NCBI GenBank assembly: GCA_029204225.1
Contig: CM055107.1
Span: forward strand, 49,470,546 to 49,534,545
Direction of reading: 5' to 3'
Source: Diphasiastrum complanatum
Taxonomy: Eukaryota; Streptophyta; Lycopodiopsida; Lycopodiales; Lycopodiaceae
Length of the DNA: 64,000 nucleotides
Shown: positions 35,340 to 46,599 of the stretch, piece after piece
Layout: every line of letters begins with the position of its first letter
Numbering within the stretch: the stretch's first letter is position 1
Made by a program: the position numbers and the translations under genes
Notes under the pieces: generated by a model
Seen by the model: the letters and a program-made list of their open reading frames with translations, nothing else
Database searches by the model: none
Told to the model about the DNA's origin: nothing

Positions 35340-36812
35340 CTATTTCATCAAGCATTTATGTGAGTTCAGATGTATCGACTCGTCTCTTTTTGAAAAAGAA
35401 GGTCTTTACTCTCAAAAGAAGCGAAGGAACCTCAGTCATTGATCATTTGAATGAATTCAAGCAGTTGCTAAATCAACTAGCTGCCATATGTTCTCCTATT
35501 TTAGAAGAAGACTCTACAATGTATCTTCTCAACAATCTTCCACTCTCTTATGAAAATCTAGTGTTGCTTTTAAGAATACTCGTGCGCTGTCACTCCAGAA
35601 GATTGTAGGAAAAACTTAGGAGAAAGAGCTTATCGAGTACCAAGTCAATAGCCATGTACTCTAATCAGCAGCAGTCCAAGAAGAAGAACTTCAAGGATAA
35701 GGAGACCAAGGCGGAGCAGCCAGATTAAATGCAACAACAACAACATTGACAACAATAGCTTGCGAAGACCAAATTCTTTTGTAGATACTACAAGAGATCT
35801 AATCACGACATCAAAGATTGTCGGGTCCTCAAGCACAACGAAATGAGGAAGAAAATGCAACAAACTCTGTTAGAAATTCACAAGAAGATGAGAAGGCACT
35901 GATGGTACAAGATTGATCAAGTAAAGATGCCTATGACTAGTATCTCGATTCAAGTGCTTCATAACACATGACACCATGTAAAAATCTTTTCTCAAACCTC
36001 ACAGTAACCGAATCTAAGTACATTGTCTTCAGGGACTCATGATGAATCAGCCTCTATTGTAGAAGCTCTGTCACTGTCAGATGTAGATAAATGGAAGCTG
36101 CTATGGATGTTGAGTACTATTCATTAATGAAAAACAACCTTGGAGTCTTGTTAGTCCTCTTGCAAGTTTAAAAACTGTTGACAGTAAGTGGATCTTCAAA
36201 CTAAATCTTAAGCCAGATAGATCAATATCCAAATGGAAAGCTCGTTTAGTGATTAAAGGTTATATACAAATTTATGGAATAGATCACACTGACACCTTCA
36301 CTCTAGTGGTAAACATCAATCTATTTGCACCTTGCTGGACATAGCTACTGCAGAGGATCTGGACATTCATCAGATGGACATCCAAATGACATTCCTTCAT
36401 GGATTCATATAAGAAGACATTTTCATTCATCAACCAGAAGGTTATGTCCTTCAGGGCCAAGATCATTTAGTGTGCAATTTACAGAAGGCACTTTATGGCC
36501 TCCAGCAAGCTCGTAGTGCCTGGCATAAACCAATCAATCACTTCTTTTTGTAGCACGATTTTACTTCATGCTCTGCAGACTCAAATGTGTACCTCAACAA
36601 CAAAGGCTCAAGATATGTGATAGTAGCCTACTGTGTCGGTAAATCTTTAATCATCAGCAACTCAACTCAGTTATTGCACAAGACAAAGTCTCTATTGTCA
36701 CAACAATTGAAAATGATGATTAGGACCAGTTCATTACCTACTTGGTATGGAGATCATTAGAGATTGTGCAAGCAGAAGGATTACTGTAAGCCAGGAAGCA
36801 TATCTGAACAAA
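35340..36812 (+). pseudogene. Decayed Copia element lacking integrase
   Basis: Gag UBN2 segment at 35360-35590 (LKRSEGTSVIDHLNEFKQLLNQLA, LLNNLPLSYENLV), then a basic linker and a CCHC knuckle near 35778 with its second Cys changed to Tyr (CRYYKRSNHDIKDC). The protease site at ~35950 reads DSSAS-stop-HMT. RT follows from ~36095: WIFKLNLKPD, WKARLVIKGY, IHQMDIQMTFLHGF, HQPEGYVLQGQ, LYGLQQARSAWH and a CASRRITVSQEAYLNK end. The whole integrase is absent between ~36010 and 36090. Many stops, mostly CAA/CAG/CGA to TAA/TAG/TGA. It is cut at 36812 by an LTR. Confidence 0.85.
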
Positions 36813-37524
36813 TGTTGGAGGGTTTGTGGATCCCGAGGCAACTTTAACCCTAGTTAATAAGTGAGAGGGATCTAGCACCCTGTGTGTGTAAGTCCAACCC
36901 GATGATCACATAGTTATTTGATAATTAGAAAGTTAATAAAAGAACTTTAGGCCTTTTTTGCAGGACTTTTAATGTCACAGGGCCAAAATGTCAAGTTAGT
37001 GATCAAAGTTGGGACTCCCACCAAAATTGGTTCAAATTCAAATTCAAATTGGTTCTCTCCAATTATTGAATGGGTTCCCACTCCATTTTTAAAGTTCGAA
37101 TAGTTAGGGAAGTAGAAATGGGCCAATAGTATTTTGAGGCCAAGGCCCTCCTCTCCACTGTAAATAGGGGCTTACTCGAGTTGCTCCTCATGTTCAAATC
37201 TTCATTTCAATATCAGCAGATTGGCTCTCTTATGGAATGGACTTGTGAATGTCCATGCTCTCGAGCTCCTTTCCTCCATCTCTCATGCTTTTGTTGTATT
37301 TTGCTAATTGTTGGATCTGAATGTTATTGAAATTGTTATTTCTTATGCTTCTTGTGAGAGAGAGAGGGGGAGAGAGAGAGAGAAACAAATATCTATCATT
37401 GTGGATCATAGGTTTAATGGATGTAGTGTTAATTGTGTAGTGTTTAATGCTTAGGGTTAATGATGTTAGAGTTTGATGTGGATCTTCCATACATGCTGAA
37501 TTCTAAGATATGCTATCGCTCTCA
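36813..37524 (+). repeat. LTR copy 2 (TGTTGGAGGG family)
   Basis: Homologue of 10493-11106, longer through GA-microsatellite expansion (37354-37384) and small insertions. It sits in the RT region of a decayed Copia. It ends TCGCTCTCA. No target-site duplication, so it may be a recombined or truncated insertion. Confidence 0.75.
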
Positions 37525-38358
37525 TGGGATTGTCGCAACTTACCAAACCAAAAAAATAAGATTTATTTTTGAAGTCCAGCGAAATGGAAGTGTAAAGCTG
37601 GTTGTCTGGTGACATTTCTGGGTAGGCGGCCAATACCGCCATTGAGAATGGTACAAACAAATACCAAGAAAGTTAATCAGAAAGCTCAACCAAGAAATCC
37701 AGATTCTAGAGAAGAGTAACAACTCAAAATGATTAGACATCCCCACAGTATTAACATCACATGCTTCACCGTTTAAATCTGCACTTAGCCAAAACAAGAA
37801 TGCCACAAGGCCAAATGATTAGTGCAGGCAATGCTTACAATAATGGACTATGTCACCCCTCAACAGTCTTCATAAACTTGCTATTAAGTTATTCTGATAA
37901 AGCAGTTCCAAACACAACATAGTCGTCTATGTGTGCTTTATTGTCTCTCATTCGATGTTGGATTTCCAGATAGACAAAATTACATTCAAATCTAGGCAGA
38001 CAACTTCTTCTTTGAAGCCAGACTTTACCAGCTAGCACATTTTCATTGTCTTATTTGAAGCCAGACTTTACCAGTTAGCACATTTCCATGCATACTGGAC
38101 AGACATAATTCTATTCAAACCCAGGCAGACATAATTCTATTCGAATATGGACAGAAAGAATTCTATTCGAATCTAGTCGGACAACGATGGCCCTGTGAAT
38201 TCCTAGTGCAGATGTGTCTTTCTTCTCTATTGACACTTATCACCAACTATTGGAAACTTACAGATTCGGTTGTCAGACAAATATTTGTTCTACCGAAGAA
38301 ATGTTTGAGCTGACCAGTCAACATTCACACTGATGTACATGGCAAGTGACTGGCCACG

Positions 38359-38418
38359 TGTAGCTTTTTCATGTTTTGCATAAGGCTGTGTAGCTTTTTC
38401 ATGTTTTGCATAAGGCTG
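38359..38418. repeat. 30 bp tandem duplication
   Basis: Two copies of TGTAGCTTTTTCATGTTTTG followed by CATAAGGC, period 30. Confidence 0.9.
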
Positions 38419-38668
38419 GACACAGTCCAGAACGTACATCATCCTCCTAATGAAGTTTGAAGCTTGTCTTTAAGCTATTGAAGGATAACTTTTCTAAGAA
38501 CTGGTGACGTGAAGTTCCCACCATTAGTCTCCAAAACATCATGCTTATTTCCAGGTGGCAGAGGCAGCATTTCACACCAAACTCTCCCTACGTAGCAATA
38601 AACCATTGGGTACCTCACCAAATATGACATTTCAGATCTTATGGACGTTTTGCCTGCTTTCTCAAACA

Positions 38669-38787
38669 CATATATAAGCAGAGCCCACGCTCATTTTTAA
38701 TCAATTCATTCATTGTTCTGCATGGTAGAAAGCAAGAGTAGAGCACTTGTTGTTTTTTTCTTTGTCTCAGCTATTATGGCAGAATAA
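38669..38787 (+). promoter_or_regulatory. Promoter-like TATA plus signal-peptide-like micro-ORF
   Basis: ACATATATAAGCAGAGCC (TATA near 38670) is followed about 50 bases later by a 21-codon ORF that starts MVESKSRALVVFFFVSAIM and then ends. Charged N-terminus plus hydrophobic core looks like a secretory signal. It lies inside the inverted-repeat element and could be a captured first exon; weak evidence. Confidence 0.3.
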
Positions 38788-39503
38788 AATATTGTCTACT
38801 GTCTTAATTCAGCTTGAGTCAATGCAATGATTCACCAACAATGTATATGTAGACTGTATTTTCACATAAATCTGGAGTGAATGACAGACACTTTTGGTTT
38901 CTCAAGAACGTTATGCTGAGTTTTCTAATTCTTGTGGAATGAATCACACCCCTGTTGTTATTGTCTATTCTGACTGATCCTAGTTCATGGCGATTCTGCA
39001 GAATAAAGGATTCTATGCTATGCATGGATTTATAATTAGAACTGAACCCAGTAATTCATCAAACTATGTTGTGTTTGGAACTGCTTTATCAGAATAACTT
39101 AGTAGCAAGTTTATGAAGACTGTTGAGGGTCGACATAGTCCATTGTAAGCATTGTCTGCAACAATCGTTTGGCCTTGTGGCATTCTTGTTTTGGCTAAGT
39201 TCAGATCTAAATGGTGAAGCATGTGATCTTAATACGTCTAATCATTCTGAGTTCTTACTCTTCTCTAGAATCTAGATTTCTTGGTTGAACTGTCTGAATA
39301 ACTTTCTTGGTGTTTGTTTGTACCATTCTCAATGGCGGTACTGGCCGCCTACCTAGAAATGTCATCAGACAACCAGCTTTACACTTCCATTTCGCTGGAC
39401 TTTAAAGATAAATCTTTATATCTCACCAATAATTACAAAATACCTCTTTATGATGCTCCTCATGGGAACGATAATCATTTATACTTTGAACGATGTCGTC
39501 ATT

Positions 39504-40430
39504 ATGTTACCAAGAGCTCATTGTGAACCTAAAGAAAAAGAATCAGAAACAAAGGAGGTTTATGATGGACCAGCTAGGACTCAGCCAATGAATCTTGCTG
39601 AACCAAAAGTGTCAGAGAAGATTATTCAAGTTGGAGCACAACTTACTCCCAAACAATTTCATGCATTAAGAAAGTTATTGATCAAATATCAAGATTGTTT
39701 TGCTTGGACATACAAGGATCTCAAAGGGATTCCTACCATGGTTATTGATCATATGATACCCTTAATGCCTGATGCAGTTCCAAAGGTCACAAGATTTTAT
39801 TGTTGTAATGCAAACGTTACGGATCTGATAAAGAAAGAGCTTCAAAGACTACTTGAAACTGACTTCATTCATGAAATTGAACATACTGAATGGGTTTCTC
39901 CAATTGTTGTCATTCTTAAGAAGAACGGGAAGATGAGAATTTGTGTGAATCTCAGTTTTGAACAAAGTGACACGAAAGTATCACTTTCCATTACCCTTTA
40001 CTGAAAGCATATTGGACCGTCTTGTTGGAGCATATGCATACAGTTTTCTGGATAGATTTAGTGGTTACAACTAAGTTAGGATAGCACCTACTCCACAAAA
40101 CAGCTTTTGCAACATAATGGAAAACTTATGCTTATAAAGTTAAGTTGGGGACTTTGTAATGCACCTAGCTCATTTCAACAAGTGATGCAGTTTGCGTTTA
40201 AGGACTACTTGCATAAATTCCTTGAAATCTACTTGGATGATATTGGAGTCCATGGTGTAGATACAGACCACTTGGATCGTTTGGAAAAAGTATTTGAACA
40301 TTGTTGCAAATACCAAATCTCCTTAAATCCAGAAAAGTGTCAAATTTGGGTCACTCATGGGGTTGTCCTTGGACATGTAATATCAAGACATGGCATCGCT
40401 ACGGATTATTCCAAAATCAAAGTCCTATAA
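39504..40430 (+). pseudogene. Ty3/Gypsy reverse transcriptase fragment
   Basis: Frame one (to 40004): LLIKYQDCFAWTYKDLKGIP, ELQRLLETDFIHEIEHTEWV, SPIVVILKKNGKMRICVN. After a frameshift: LDRLVGAYAYSFLDRFSGYN, then from 40107 LCNAPSSFQQVMQFAF, the catalytic region YLDDIGVHG, HLDRLEKVFEHC and LNPEKCQIWVTHGVVLGHVIS. These are RT fingers, palm and thumb of Gypsy. YLDD keeps the two metal-binding Asp. RNase H and integrase are missing; the fragment is replaced at 40430 by a piece of an LTR. Confidence 0.9.
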
Positions 40431-40562
40431 ATAGGATTTTGAGGCCAAGGCCCTCTTCTGCGCTATAAATAGGGGCCAACTCGAGTTGCTCCTCATGTTC
40501 AAATCTTAATTTCAATATAAGCAGATTGGCTCTCTTATGGAATGGACTTGTGAATGTCCAAA
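40430..40562 (+). repeat. LTR fragment (TGTTGGAGGG family)
   Basis: Matches 37128-37258 of LTR copy 2, including TATAAATAGGGG (promoter) and CTTATGGAATGGACTTGTGA. Truncated on both sides and joined to the Gypsy RT. Confidence 0.75.
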
Positions 40563-40864
40563 CTCTAAAATAGCTTAATGTCATGAATGATAGGTGTATA
40601 TTAGGCATATTATACATAGCATTCCAATAAACCATACACCCTAAACATTAAACCCCTATCCCTAAACCATAAAACATTTTTCTCTAGACCCCCGAATGCT
40701 ATTCTAATTATAGATCTATGTTTTAATCTAATTAATAACTACAAGAAACTAATATTTGTATAAATCCAAATTAATATGAAAAATTTGTCATCTACATTTA
40801 CGTTTTTTGTTTTTCCATCTGACGACTTCATTCTTTTGCATCTGCCAGTTGTTCTATTTCACTT
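40563..40864. other. Intergenic with degenerate telomere-like words
   Basis: CCTAAACATTAAACCCC and CCCTAAACCATAAAAC near 40640-40675 are loose telomere-like words. Nothing coding. Confidence 0.4.
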
Positions 40865-41870
40865 TTGATTTTTCATCGGCCATCTCCATTCCATTTTGCA
40901 TCTCACAATGACACATCTACTGAGGATCTTCCTCCAGATTTTTGCCATGTTGGGAGAATCCTTGGAAGGCCGCCAAAATATGTACAATTGGGCCGGATTT
41001 ATCTCCCGACAACTTATTATTGCCCTCCAGAAGAGAGCCCCAATTACCTCCTTGGGATATATCTTTTTTGATGTGGCTCAAAGTCAATCCTCCATTGACT
41101 TGAAGCTAGCCTTAGTTCCAAGGGATGTTGCGCTAGCCGAGGCTATATGTTTCATGAACGTTGAGTCAAGAGGAAACATGATAGGCCATCACAACTTGCT
41201 GATACCACAACACCAGCAAAGAAGTCAAGAAACAAGATGACCACTTGCAGACCACCTCCAAAGTTTGAGACGGAGTCAGATACCCCACAGGCAAAGACCA
41301 CGAAGCTGATTCCCAGGAAGCATAAAAAGGAGATGGCAGGCTACGAATATGTCTCATCTAGTAGTGAAGACAATGAGGATGAAGAGGAAGGTAGCCTCCA
41401 GACAAGATGTACCCAACAACGAAGACCCTCACCTGCTGCCTCCTCACCTCAGCACCAGATGCACATCACCTAGCAGACATTGATGCAATCACTAGCTAGA
41501 AGCACCCAATCCTAATCACCATCAGAATCCTTTCATGCTATTAACTCACCCCCTCATGCCCAATAGAGAAATGCAACAATTTGAGGTGAGGGAGAAAGGG
41601 AGTTGCCTACAACCACACAAGCAGAATAGACAATTGTAGCTGATTCCACTCAGGACAACAGAGCAGAAAAGATAGATGCAGCTGAACCTAATCAAGAAAC
41701 AGCAGAAGATCAAGTAGCAATCGAAGTCCAAGAAAGCCCAAGGGCTAAAGAGAAGGCTGAAGACCCCTCTACTCCGAAGCAAGACATCTTCATCGATGCA
41801 CACGTACTTGAATACTTTAATGAAGGCAATCTTGTAGATGAGGAGGTGGAGATCGTACCAAGGTGTTAGA
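40865..41870 (+). pseudogene. Decayed unassigned ORF with acidic tail
   Basis: Open frames 40865-41071, 40896-41240 and 41237-41473, then a further Glu/Pro/Gln-rich reading to 41870 with several TAG stops. The first part includes RPPKYVQLGRIYLPTTYY, or in the other frame NMYNWAGFISRQLIIALQK and LALVPRDVALAEAICFM. The tail (41237-41870) is rich in Ser, Glu, Asp and Pro with a Lys-rich patch. I do not recognise a domain; the layout (globular N-part, disordered acidic C-part) resembles retroelement Gag or an unknown repeat-encoded protein. It abuts an oppositely oriented Copia at 41871. Confidence 0.35.
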
Positions 41871-41871
41871 A

Positions 41872-42960
41872 TCAATATTGCAGTTGAATCCCTAGATCGG
41901 AATCTGGTTGTTCGATCCTTTACAAGATTTGTCAAGAATGGTGCAGCCATCTGTATCAAATTTGACCCTCCATCTTGAATCAGTGATTTTGCTAACTGAG
42001 AGCAGATTTTTGGTCAGATTTGGAACGTGGAGAACGTTGACTTCACCTTTATGAAACTCAATTTTTACTATTTATTTACACTCGATGGAATGAGATGAGT
42101 TGTATCCTAGTTGCACAACTCGAGAGTGGGTGAATGACTTGTAGTCTTTGAACTAGTCGCGATGGTGAGTCATATGTGAGTGTAGACACTAGGAATCAAT
42201 ATCCTATTTTTCTCCAACTTTGGTCATGAAAGCTACTTCATCTGCTTCCTATTGTTGGATTGAGTAACTGGTCGAAGCAGAATTTTCTTGCTCTTGGAAC
42301 TGCTTCTTCTTTTCGTTGATGTACTTCAAAGTTCGGGAGTCCTTTTTTTCTTGGATATGAACTTCTGAATTTTTGAATATAGAGCTTGAGGATCCGATTC
42401 TAAGCCTAAGGAGGATGTAGTTCTTCTGATTCACTCTTGTAGAAGCATAGAATTACTCTTGATAGAGTGAGATGCTTACGGGTTGAAATTGCCATAAGCC
42501 AATTTTTGTAGGCTTCAGGTAGACTCAATAATAGAGTCATGACGACATTGGAATCTTCTATGATTGAGCTAGTTGTAGTCATCTGTTGAGGTGACTCAAA
42601 ACACTATCTGTGTCAGATCTTCTCAGGGTGAAAAATTTCTTCCTCAAGTGGAGTTTGGAAGTGACATCTATGATATCATAAAGAGTTGCTAGAATGCCCC
42701 ATGCATTCTTAGCAGTCTGAACAACATGTATGTGACTGATTTGGGTGTTCTTAATGTTGAGAGTGATCATGGAAAAAGCCTTGCCATCTCTCAATCTCCA
42801 TTTGATGGCTGCGTCACCTTCTGGTTTGAATTCTGTGCCATCAACGATGTCCCACAATTTTCTAGCTAGTAGTATGATTTGAACTTTCAAAGATGGTAGT
42901 TATCTCCATCGAGTGTGTCGAAGCAAGATCAGAAGTTATTAATCTCAATTTTGTGGGGAT
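41872..42960 (-). pseudogene. Copia gag-protease-pre-integrase fragment
   Basis: On minus: TLDGDNYHL-stop-KFK near 42890-42930 (TGA 42887-42889 in place of the conserved Trp), UBN2 Gag (RKLWDIVDGTEFKPEGDAA, RDGKAFSMITLNI, VTSKLHLRKKFFTLRRSD), a decayed protease segment with an HMT remnant near 42150, then VNVLHVPNLTKNLLSVSKIT and VKFDTDGCTILD (41990-41910). Same family as 1309-2956. Integrase, RT and both LTRs are missing. Confidence 0.82.
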
Positions 42961-44105
42961 AGAAGTGAATTTGATCATGAAATTTATGGAGGTTGCTTAT
43001 TGATATTATTTTGGTATGCTTTTTGTCTTTGATTACTTGATGGCTCGGAATTTGGATAACTCACATTTTGGTTAAGAATCTAGTTTGAGAAATATTCTTA
43101 AAATCCAATATGTCCAGGATGGGGAAGATTTTAGAATGATTTCCTATATCTTTTCTAAGTTATGTATTAGACATAAAATCTAGTATACTATAGGAATTTA
43201 GTATCATTTAGATTCCAGAAAATTATGATTGATGAATCATAAGAATCTAACTATTTGTGATTGACGGATCATAAATATCAATCAGAGGACAATTAGAAAA
43301 TACATTGATTCTTAAATATGAGGAGCAATTTCCAGTCTATTAAGATGGTTGAGATTTCAGATTACTGATTTGGAAGTCTAAATCTCTTTACTCCAATACC
43401 TTATTGAGTCCTATTGGATCTCACAAGCATTTCTTGTAAGTAAATTATTTTTGCTTATCAAGAGTTTTGGTTATTTTAGTGGATTGTATTCTTCTACAGA
43501 TGGCAGTCTACATGTGTTTGTGTATGGATTCAATCCACGTCTCTGGATTTATAGGAGACAGTTACATCTATTGAGATTTAGATGGATTGTTGATTTCTTG
43601 CATGTGATGCTATAAATGGGGCTATTAACTCGTCAAAGTAACTACAGTACTCTGGATTGAGTTATAATAGTCTGAGACTTGATGGATCTCCTAGGGGATT
43701 GAATTTTTGTATTTCAACAACATAAAGTTACATACAGCTAGCATGCATTCCAATATTGCAGATCATACACATTACAAAACAGAGCATTGTGAAAATCGCT
43801 ACTATTGTCAGAACTGAATTTACAACATTCTTTTGAGTGCTATCTATTTCTCAGATCAGCATGTTGGTGCAAGAGAGATGTTCTCTCTCACGAGTAGTAT
43901 GACTAGCTACTACTAATCTGTAAACTCACTCTGAAGCTATCTCGTTTTACAGTTATGTCTGTTCTATATCTGTGATCTCTTTCCTCTTTTGTTTTTTGTA
44001 TTCTTCGTTGATCCTTTCTGTGATCAATCTAGGGAACTGATTAAGTCAAAGCTTTAATCAAAAGAAATACATCAGACTGAATAAAAATTGATTCTAGTTT
44101 CCTGT
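42961..44105. other. Intergenic, nothing recognised
   Basis: Should contain the 5' part of the minus-strand Copia, but no PBS or LTR could be found. GAGAGATGTTCTCTCTC near 43875 is a short palindrome. Confidence 0.4.
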
Positions 44106-44600
44106 CACTATCCTTCGCGCATCAGCCGCTTTATGCCCATTACTTCACACTGCAGACCCTTCGCATTTTGCTAAAAGACGCCTTTGTGATTTTAAGGGCA
44201 GTGTCGCATTTTCAAGGGCACCTTCGCATTTTTCCGGAAGGCGGAGACAATGTCACTTTTTCGGAAGAGCAAAAAACCCGACAGTGTTGCTTTTTCTCGA
44301 AGGGCGAAAAAGTGCGACATGCCTGAAAAACATTTTCTAAGGCATTTGGAGACAATGTTGTTTTTTCCCAAAATGCAAAAAACATGACAGTGTCACTTTT
44401 TCTCGAAATGTGACAGTAGGCCAAAAAACATTTCTAAGGCATTTATAAGACAATGTCGCAGCCATAATTATTTTCTAAGTGTTTTGACTTAGTGATGTAT
44501 TTTCCTCATGACCAAAAATTGCGAACTGTGTGACAAAACAGTTCAAAAATGCAGACTGTGCGAAACATGGTCTGAAATGCAACAGTTAGGAAAAAAAACA
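44106..44600. repeat. Candidate CACTA end with subterminal motif array
   Basis: CACTATCCTTCGCGC at 44106 is followed by about 14 copies of GACA(A/G)TGTC(G/A)C-TTTTT and its reverse (AAAAAGTGCGAC, AAAATGCAAAAAAC) over 44150-44600, plus a duplicated ACATTTTCTAAGGCATTT phrase. It leads straight into a TNP2 fragment on plus, as expected of a CACTA end. Confidence 0.5.
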
Positions 44601-44619
44601 GCAAGGAAAGACTAAGAAA

Positions 44620-45560
44620 AATGCTAAGGCTTTGAAGAATAGAAACTCTTAGTTTCTTCAGAAAAACATTGAATGCAATGGGAATGGACTATACATTACA
44701 TCATGCTTGTTCGAAAGATTGCATCTTATATCATGGTGAGTATCGAGGGTTAAAGGCTTGTCTTGTATGTGATAGTCCTCGATATTTGAGACAACTTACA
44801 AGGAACCACTATGCCATGCAAGGTGTTGCAAGATTTTCCAATAATTCTACAATTGCAACAATTGTTTCATTGCAAGCAGGGTTTTTAGAAACATAATTAT
44901 GTTAAGTAAAATTTGAAAAATATGAGGGTTATCATCCGTGCCTTGGAACATTAATAATGCTTGGGTTGATGTTCCACCGGCCTAAACTGGACAAACTGGC
45001 TGCCTAGTGGGTCCATTAATGATGCCCGACGGTATTCATCATGGTGCCCGTGGGCCCAAAAGGCTTGTTTGTAAATTTATTGAAGATTGCACATTAATTG
45101 AACGCTCAGGTATTCAAGATTGCACATTAATTGAATATGTAAACCTAAACCTAAACCGTGAGAGCTATGTTAGAGGGCACCCCGGGTCTCGGCGGGCATC
45201 ATTTTTGGATCCGGCGGAGCCCAACGGGCTAAGTTTGTAGAGCCCAGCTAGTTATTCCACTGGACAACCCGGTCCAACATTACCAAAGGGTCATTTTTTG
45301 TTGACGTTATTATGAGATTTCACATAATTATGTCAATGGTATAGTTATTTTCGTGAAAACAAACAGTAATTACGGCAATATGACAACCTTGTTGCAAGTC
45401 TCTTGTAGAATTTGTGAATTGGCATGCTAGGTATTGTTCTTCAGATGAGAACAAGAGAGTACCCTCAAATTCTCTTGCATGGAAACACATTGATGGGGTG
45501 AACCCCTTTATAAAAATGTCAAGTACGTAGTCTATTTGGCCAGTGATATATGTTTTTTAA
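44620..45560 (+). pseudogene. CACTA TNP2 fragment split by an insertion
   Basis: Plus-strand TNP2: MDYTLHHACSKDCILYHGEY, LKACLVCDSPRY (44680-44800), and the CCCC-type region up to FHCK at 44876. After the 515 bp insertion the sequence resumes with CKSLVEFVNWHARYCSS, RVPSNSLAWKHIDGVNPF (45392-45510). The coding order matches 5392-4900 on minus. Frame changes occur before the insertion. Only the N-terminal third of the transposase is present. Confidence 0.82.
44877..45391. mobile_element. 515 bp hAT-like non-autonomous insertion
   Basis: Interrupts the TNP2 reading. It is flanked by TTGCAAG (44870-44876 and 45392-45398), and removal restores the transposase sequence. The ends, CAGGGTTTT and rc CAAGGTTGT, are imperfect inverted repeats of the CAGGG type seen in hAT elements. 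It is GC-richer than its surroundings and has an internal duplication of GATTGCACATTAATTGAA (about 45084 and 45119). No transposase. The duplication is 7 bp, or 8 with one mismatch. Confidence 0.65.
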
Positions 45561-46599
45561 ATGAATAACATAATGCTCTCAATGTGTTAAAATATAATGT
45601 AGGTAGATTTTTTTCTTTGAGAGATTCATGAAAGTTTTGAAAGATTTTGTCCGTCGTCATAAGGCAAGTCGAAAGGGATAGTTAGTGCAGGAATCTATGT
45701 TTTATGTTATTGAAGTTTTGATTTAGATAGATCCATCCCCTCCACGAATATGGAATGATGAGGAAAGCAATGTGGTAAAAGGTGAAAAGCCTCAAGGAAT
45801 GGGTAGTCTTTAAAAATGGACACCTATTTTGAAAAAAAAAAATTCAACCTTCATGCCCTATAACTAGAGCTATTTATTTTGAAACTTTCCCACTTTGACA
45901 AGGAGTTTTTCGCCATTACAAGCCCAATAGAGACTTGTATAAATTGTTGTCCAGCTGAAGTATGGGACAAGAAACATCATCAGACAATATTTGCTAGGAG
46001 AGAGATTAGCAGCTCTAAGTTGAATTAGACCAAGCCTAAGAAGGTTTGCCTTTCAATAGCCTATGTTACTACAAAATATTGACATTACCTATTACATCGT
46101 TAGGTGACCTTCTTCACCATGAATGACGTGGTAACTTTGATGATAAACAATTTAGAGAAGTATGTTAAGATAAGTGGTACAAGCTCTAACTTTTCACAAC
46201 CAAAAAGGTTCTCTGGATAATGAAATATGTGGTTCTAACCTGCCTTACCTATCATAATGTAAGCGATGAAATCTTAAAGGACTATCTCCATTAGATATAT
46301 CTAAACATGTAAGTTCCCAGCTCACCTTTGTATTTCAATATTATAACATAATATATATGTAGAGCAAAGAATTTGAGAGCCGCGTATGGAACTGTACAGT
46401 GAACTAATGTATGGTTCACAGACAATTTAAGCGGGAACTGTGGTGAATTGTATGATATTAATTTTTTTTAAGCTTTCCACGCCCAAAAATAGCCCAAATA
46501 AATGCCAAAAAAAGGTCAAAAATGAGGAATATGTGAAATGAGGACAAAAAATCTCTAAAATCTGTGAAATTTTTGAAATCATCTGTGAAAGACCATTTG
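45561..46599. other. Unassigned sequence after CACTA fragment
   Basis: Possibly further decayed transposon; no domain could be read in any frame. Confidence 0.3.

Larger units (their letters stand above)
37558..39416. mobile_element. Long inverted-repeat element (foldback/Pack-TIR-like)
   Basis: Arms 37558-37923 (366 bp) and 39063-39416 (354 bp) are reverse complements with moderate divergence, enclosing 1.14 kb of unrelated sequence. Each arm encodes the same short reading frame (MFVPFSMAVLAAY), which only reflects the inverted homology. No target duplication or transposase was found. The interior has tandem duplications (near 38015-38110 and 38359-38418) and a promoter-like region. The structure fits a non-autonomous Mutator-like or foldback element. 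Confidence 0.7.

Noticed and set aside
37466-37660. Paired genes encoding MFVPFSMAVLAAY-type proteins (also 39314-39526)
   Set aside because: The two ORFs are the same arm of an inverted repeat read in opposite directions; no other support for coding.
39504-40430. Endogenous pararetrovirus
   Set aside because: RT resembles Gypsy (CFAWTYKDLKGIP, HTEWVSPIV) and a Gypsy-type protease fragment lies nearby; no movement or coat protein was seen.
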